Assembly: GCA_026874595.1 (NCBI GenBank)
Contig: CM049317.1
Location: forward strand, 58,303,618 to 58,367,617
Direction: 5' to 3'
DNA from: Sipunculus nudus
Lineage: Eukaryota; Annelida; Sipuncula; Golfingiida; Sipunculidae
DNA: 64,000 nucleotides
Shown piece by piece: positions 59,517 through 64,000 of this stretch. The notes below the pieces were generated by a model. It did not search any database. It was given only the letters and a program-made list of their open reading frames with translations, and was not told where the DNA came from. Positions within the stretch are counted from its first letter, which is position 1, and the number at the start of each line of letters is the position of its first letter. The position numbers were made by a program, and so were the translations under genes.

Positions 59517-59579
<63 letters not shown>
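59517..59579. repeat. (TA)n microsatellite
   Basis: About 31 TA units at the border of SINE copy 5. Confidence 0.95.
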
Positions 59580-59581
<2 letters not shown>

Positions 59582-62280
59582 GTAGAAAGTAGTTTAAGAG
59601 TGGACATTTTAAAACTTTTAATACTTTTATATACAATTTACCTTGTAAACATTGACTGTATTGTTTTATTCTGAAACATTTTGTCTGTTTTTTTTCGGGG
59701 ATATAATATGCAGTTAAATATAATATATTAACTATTATTAATATCAGTATCTGAACATCATTAGATGGGCGTCCGCCATTCCAAAACCTGCTTTCCAAAC
59801 ATTATAGAGATCGGTAAACAGGTTTGATTCATCTTATAAAGTCGGTTCTTTGTGTGAACCCATCTTAAGATGAGCTTAAACGGAAGATGCATGGTGCAAC
59901 ATATATACACTATAGCAGGTCCATGCGACATCGGCCGGATTTTGTTCGGATACCAGGGGCTAAGTTCACCATGTATATTGGAGTAGGATCTGCATGATAA
60001 ATGGCGTTGCGATAGACCCTTCTCAAAAATTCCCAAACAATGTCAAATTCCTCACTTTTTATAGGGAAGTATGACCAATGACCATTAGGACACAATTGGC
60101 ATCGTTGTGACAATTCAGGACCAAAATCGGGCATTTCTGAGGTGTTACCATAGAGGGATTGCGCGACAACAATAAAGAACCAACGTCAGTTTTTTAATAC
60201 CACTATAATATAATATATCAAGCGGAAATACTGACACTGAAATACCGAGTCTTCACGGTTATGTATTATGTGTGTGTTATGTGTTAAGGTTTCTATATGA
60301 TGCATTGCCTAGTAGAGCAAACATTGGGATTACAAAAAAATAACCCTGCATGCTCTCTAGGTTACTTGATTTATAGGTTTGGGAAGGATTTTCATGAAAT
60401 GCTGTGAAGTCACGTTCATTGAATGTCCTAGAGACAATCCATCAAATTTATGTGCTAATCCAGGACTACCTATGATTATTTATTAAAACGTTGATGTATT
60501 TTTTGAGATAGGACACTTTCTTCACCTGGCCCATTCCTGTTCACAGGTGTTATGGCCCGGTCTTCTTCCACAGCCGACCCAGCTAAAAACAGCCAATTAC
60601 CAGTCAATAATCGATAATCGAACCAGGATGCAGTAATCGATTACTTTCAATTATTGCCCTTTATTCCTATATCTTTTTATCTCCAGCTATGAGATGTTGT
60701 AAGCAACATTATTTGAAAAAGAAAGTAATCTATAGTAGCCTACTTTAGACATTAGGACAGTAATATATGAGAAACTGTGATATCACATGATCTGCATAAA
60801 TGTTTATAGCGTCATGATAAAGTTCACCTATACATCAACATCATCTGGGAGGTCTCCAACAGAATATTATCATGAATGCCTACAATTTTGTGTTTTGAAT
60901 CGAATCGAAAGGCTATAGCCGAAATTCCAATTGAATCGAAGACCCCTTTGTATAATAAACCGACCTATAATACTATAGTTTGCTTTTTATACAGAGTCTT
61001 TATACAGGCTCCTCTTTTTGGACCGTGAATCGAATTACTCTGTCCGCCTGGCCGGACTAGACCCTCTTCTGAATCCTTTAATTAAAAAAAAAAAACATTT
61101 ACAGCAATTCGTAAATAAAAACCATTTTATGAATGCTGTACTAGATACTGCTAAAAATGAATCGCTTTGCATCGGTCCTTCTGTTCAGGACAAAAAAAAG
61201 GCACAGAGAAAGGTGGAGCATCCTACAATAGTCTGAGCGATTTAGCTTGGTCCAAAAAAGCGATATTCCAGTCTTAACTTTCCTGATATACATTCCTTTG
61301 CCACCAAATTCTCTACGCGGAAATATTCTCGCCTGGACGGATCCCTGCGCCCACATCAAACACTGCCAGGGTTATTTTTCTCTCAGTTTCTCGAAACCGC
61401 CCGTGGGGGGGGGGGGGGGCACCATTTTGCATACACACTAAAACCTGGATGTCATAGGTCGCATGTCGAAATCATGGATATTTTCGAATATGTCTATAAA
61501 TTATTTGGTTAATAATAGGTTTTATGAAATGTACAACATATATTAAAAAAAGTCTGCTATCGCTTAATTACTGCAGTTAAATAAGTGCGAGTTTCTGGCC
61601 TAGATACATAATCAAATTATAGTAGTATATAATATATATAGATATAATTTATATATAACTGATTCAAACGATATTTTATATTTACATCCATGCACGTTAC
61701 CTGCATGTATTCTACTGGTTCATAGGTCAATTGGGATCGATTGTCCACCCTTATTGCATAGTTGATTGGCCTGACGCGTATTATTTTTTTTCTACGTTTC
61801 CTTTTTCACATTAATGCACCATGCATGTATTATCTGCATTACGAGTATTAAGCTGAAGGAAGCTCTCTGAAGTGTTCTATCTGGAATATTAAAGTCATGA
61901 ATTGATACGCAGGACTTTTGAAAGAGAGATAATAACATGTATGGGATAAACTATAAATATCAATTCGTAGTGGAGTAAATATCTATGATATACCTTACCG
62001 TGAGATTATCTATTCATGGTATGAACATATATATAGACGAAAATTCAGTTTCATATCTGTGTGTTGGTGTGTGTGTATGAGAGAGAGAGAGATAGACAGA
62101 GAGACAGAAACACAGACAGAGATATAGACAGACAACAAGAGATAGCAGGTATAAGCGAGAGCAATAGCGAGTCAGAAATACACACGATGTTTCACATGTG
62201 GAAGAAATATCTATGATAAGACTCCAACAATAATCATACATATTTCTTCAAAATGATGATAAAGTGCTGAATATAGCAGA
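59580..62280. other. Stretch without a recognisable gene
   Basis: Two overlapping minus ORFs, of 91 residues (59761-60036) and 74 residues (59910-60134), lie in a less AT-rich patch at 59760-60170. Their peptides are not repetitive, but neither shows a domain I recognise and they are in different frames. 61010-61420 is another GC-richer patch with unrecognised ORFs on both strands. Interrupted GA/GACA repeats lie at about 62080-62130. Confidence 0.45.
61405..61419 (+). repeat. G15 homopolymer
   Basis: Run of 15 G at the end of a GC-richer patch. Confidence 0.95.
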
Positions 62281-62700
62281 GCGTGCATGCGGTCCCAGAC
62301 CTACATGTGTTCCATGGCTGAACACTCTGTATTCCAACTTTAAACACTGAAGGAAGCCTGGTCAAGATAAGAGCCGCATTATGTGACGGTCAAAAGGACG
62401 CTATTCCTTTGTGGCGGCATATATATATCTCGGGTCAATTTATTTTACTACCGGTAAGTGCGTTTTGATGGCGTATGTTCACTTCTGACTGTATCCTTAT
62501 CTACCTTGGGTACTCATGTATACGCCCGTGTGTATACACATTAGCTAATGCACGTCTAGGCCGGTCATAAAATAACAAACAGGAATACTAAGTGAGTAAT
62601 TGAGTTGATAAGGCTTGAGGGGAGGTCCTGGTCTCGAGTAATGTACGCCGTGGTATTCATGAGAACGTAAATTTGCAATGTCCTATAAGGCGCATACACA
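62281..62700. promoter_or_regulatory. GC-richer patch, possible conserved element
   Basis: Contains ATTCCTTTGTGGCGGC near 62403 (SOX/TCF-like core) and TACCGGTAAGTGCG near 62450. The latter fits a plus-strand splice donor and shares ACCGGTAAGTG with the minus-strand donor candidate at 23.4 kb. No open frame leads into it convincingly. Confidence 0.25.
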
Positions 62701-62904
62701 CACACACACATACAATTGCACGAATTTTCTAATGCAGGTTAATCCATAAGTAATTAATAATGACGAGCAACAATCAATCTACATTTTTTCTGAAACAAAC
62801 CACTGCTATACAGTCATTCAGAGTCTTCTTACCTGATGAGTGCAACAACATGTTGCACGAAACTATACGTATTAAAAATGTCTCACAAAAGTTGCATATA
62901 TTTG

Positions 62905-62906
<2 letters not shown>

Positions 62907-62955
<49 letters not shown>
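62907..62955. repeat. (TA)n microsatellite
   Basis: About 24 TA units. Confidence 0.95.
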
Positions 62956-62959
<4 letters not shown>

Positions 62960-63261
62960 TATAAGTAAAGAACATTAAGGGTGCACTGACTATTCTACGT
63001 ATACTTGGCACCTTTTATATACTTTCAGTATTTCCTCAGGAATATTTTCCAGGTAAATTTACAAATGAACCTGCATTTTTCTGCAGAACAATTTTGGTTC
63101 AATATTATGTACTCTTAATTTGTTTCAACATTCTAATTTGAACCTTATGTTAGTTATCATTTTGTTCCGACAAAGTTGAAACAATTTTTTTGTCAGCTGA
63201 CTTTTCTGTGATCTCATTTTAATATATTTATTCTTTACAATTGATAAAATACCAGGTTATT
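62956..63261. other. AT-rich stretch without a recognisable gene
   Basis: Nothing recognisable. Confidence 0.6.
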
Positions 63262-63284
63262 AATTATTATTATTATTATTGTTG

Positions 63285-63346
<62 letters not shown>

Positions 63347-63347
63347 T
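63262..63347 (+). repeat. (ATT)n trinucleotide microsatellite
   Basis: About 28 ATT units with one GTT block; the minus-strand poly-Asn ORF is its translation. Confidence 0.95.
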
Positions 63348-63759
63348 CTATATAAAGGAGGAATATCATCTGTTAAATCCCTTTTTTTTCGTGTTTTAGA
63401 AAATGTGTGAGACCACGCGCTATAGCTATACTCAAAGTATGTCCTGTTCATGCTGAACCCATATTTTACATATTTGTGAATAGCCTCATGCATGCATTTA
63501 TACATACACAACTCGTCAAGAAAATAAGTCAATAAGTTACCCTATTGTTTCCTATATAACTTATACAAATTATGAAATTCGCGTATGTAATGGTATATAT
63601 AGATTAGCTAGAATCAGCTCGTTCGTCTGGGGTTTAATGTTGATCCCTATATAGACTTTTTTTTTTAATAAAATCGGACGTATGATCATTGGTAAAAAAA
63701 TACTCTGACCTCGGCTGACTTAATCAATTAAGCAAATGCGTGATAGTACGTATGCATTT

Positions 63760-63766
<7 letters not shown>
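63348..63766. other. AT-rich stretch without a recognisable gene
   Basis: Nothing recognisable. Confidence 0.6.

Positions 63767-63793
<27 letters not shown>
63767..63793. repeat. (TA)n microsatellite
   Basis: About 13 TA units. Confidence 0.95.
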
Positions 63794-63796
<3 letters not shown>

Positions 63797-63876
63797 ATTA
63801 TGTATATAGGTGTAAACATTTTGTATACATTTATGCTGGACGGAATGTAATTCTAACAACTTGCACGTGTATATGG

Positions 63877-63879
<3 letters not shown>

Positions 63880-63916
<37 letters not shown>
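63880..63916. repeat. (TA)n microsatellite
   Basis: About 18 TA units close to the right end of the window. Confidence 0.95.
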
Positions 63917-63920
<4 letters not shown>

Positions 63921-64000
63921 ATTTTTACGAGTTTAAATATAATTGATAATAGATATCTATTCATAGATTTATATATTCATATTAAAATATATAAATGTGT

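Noticed and set aside
63260-63532. Poly-asparagine ORF
   Set aside because: Translation of the (ATT)n tract on the minus strand.

Overview
The window looks like intergenic or intronic DNA from an animal genome, most likely a lophotrochozoan and plausibly a bivalve or other mollusc. The evidence is a very AT-rich background, dozens of (TA)n, (GA)n and (CA)n microsatellites, five copies of one tRNA-headed SINE, a decayed LINE tail carrying the zinc-knuckle signature of non-LTR retrotransposons, and several short DNA transposons with TA target sites. The species is inferred from these element types; nothing in the sequence proves it. I see no complete protein-coding gene, no rRNA, no functional tRNA and no CRISPR array. 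Almost every open frame lies in a microsatellite, a minisatellite or a SINE.

Layout. 1-23 kb is AT-rich single-copy DNA broken by microsatellites. It contains a foldback-like element (18.47-20.04 kb), a pogo/Tigger-like MITE (21.46-21.78 kb) and several GC-richer patches (about 4.7, 8.1-8.7 and 16.4-17.0 kb), two of which carry CTCF-like motifs. At 23.2-23.6 kb the minus strand has an ordered TATA box, open frame, ATG and consensus splice donor. It is the best candidate for a real promoter and first exon. 25.8-26.3 kb is a tandem segmental duplication. 27.09-27.57 kb is the LINE fossil. 28.1-32 kb has a CCAAT/TATA patch and further MITEs.

35.6-47.75 kb is the most unusual part. A 30-bp minisatellite, most of whose units carry an E-box next to a CRE-like half, is flanked on both sides by inverted degenerate units. 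About 2 kb later comes a 9-kb array of 31-bp units. Each 31-bp unit is itself an old dimer of a 15/16-bp monomer, and blocks of exactly 18, 24 and 27 units have been duplicated inside the array. Because 31 is not a multiple of 3, the frame cycles through all three phases and gives a 31-residue protein period, so the long minus-strand ORFs there are by-products. A hAT-like non-autonomous transposon sits at the distal edge.

48.5-64 kb returns to AT-rich DNA. It holds a GC-rich patch with a perfect RFX X-box, a CCAAT box and a TATA-like box (51.1-51.35 kb), a cluster of perfect CREs (54.33 and 56.73-56.75 kb), two more SINE copies and many (TA)n tracts.

No set of genes working together can be described. 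The plausible functional content is regulatory: the 23.5-kb promoter candidate, the X-box patch, the CRE cluster and the CTCF-like sites. The rest is repeat biology. All calls were made by eye without alignment or database search.
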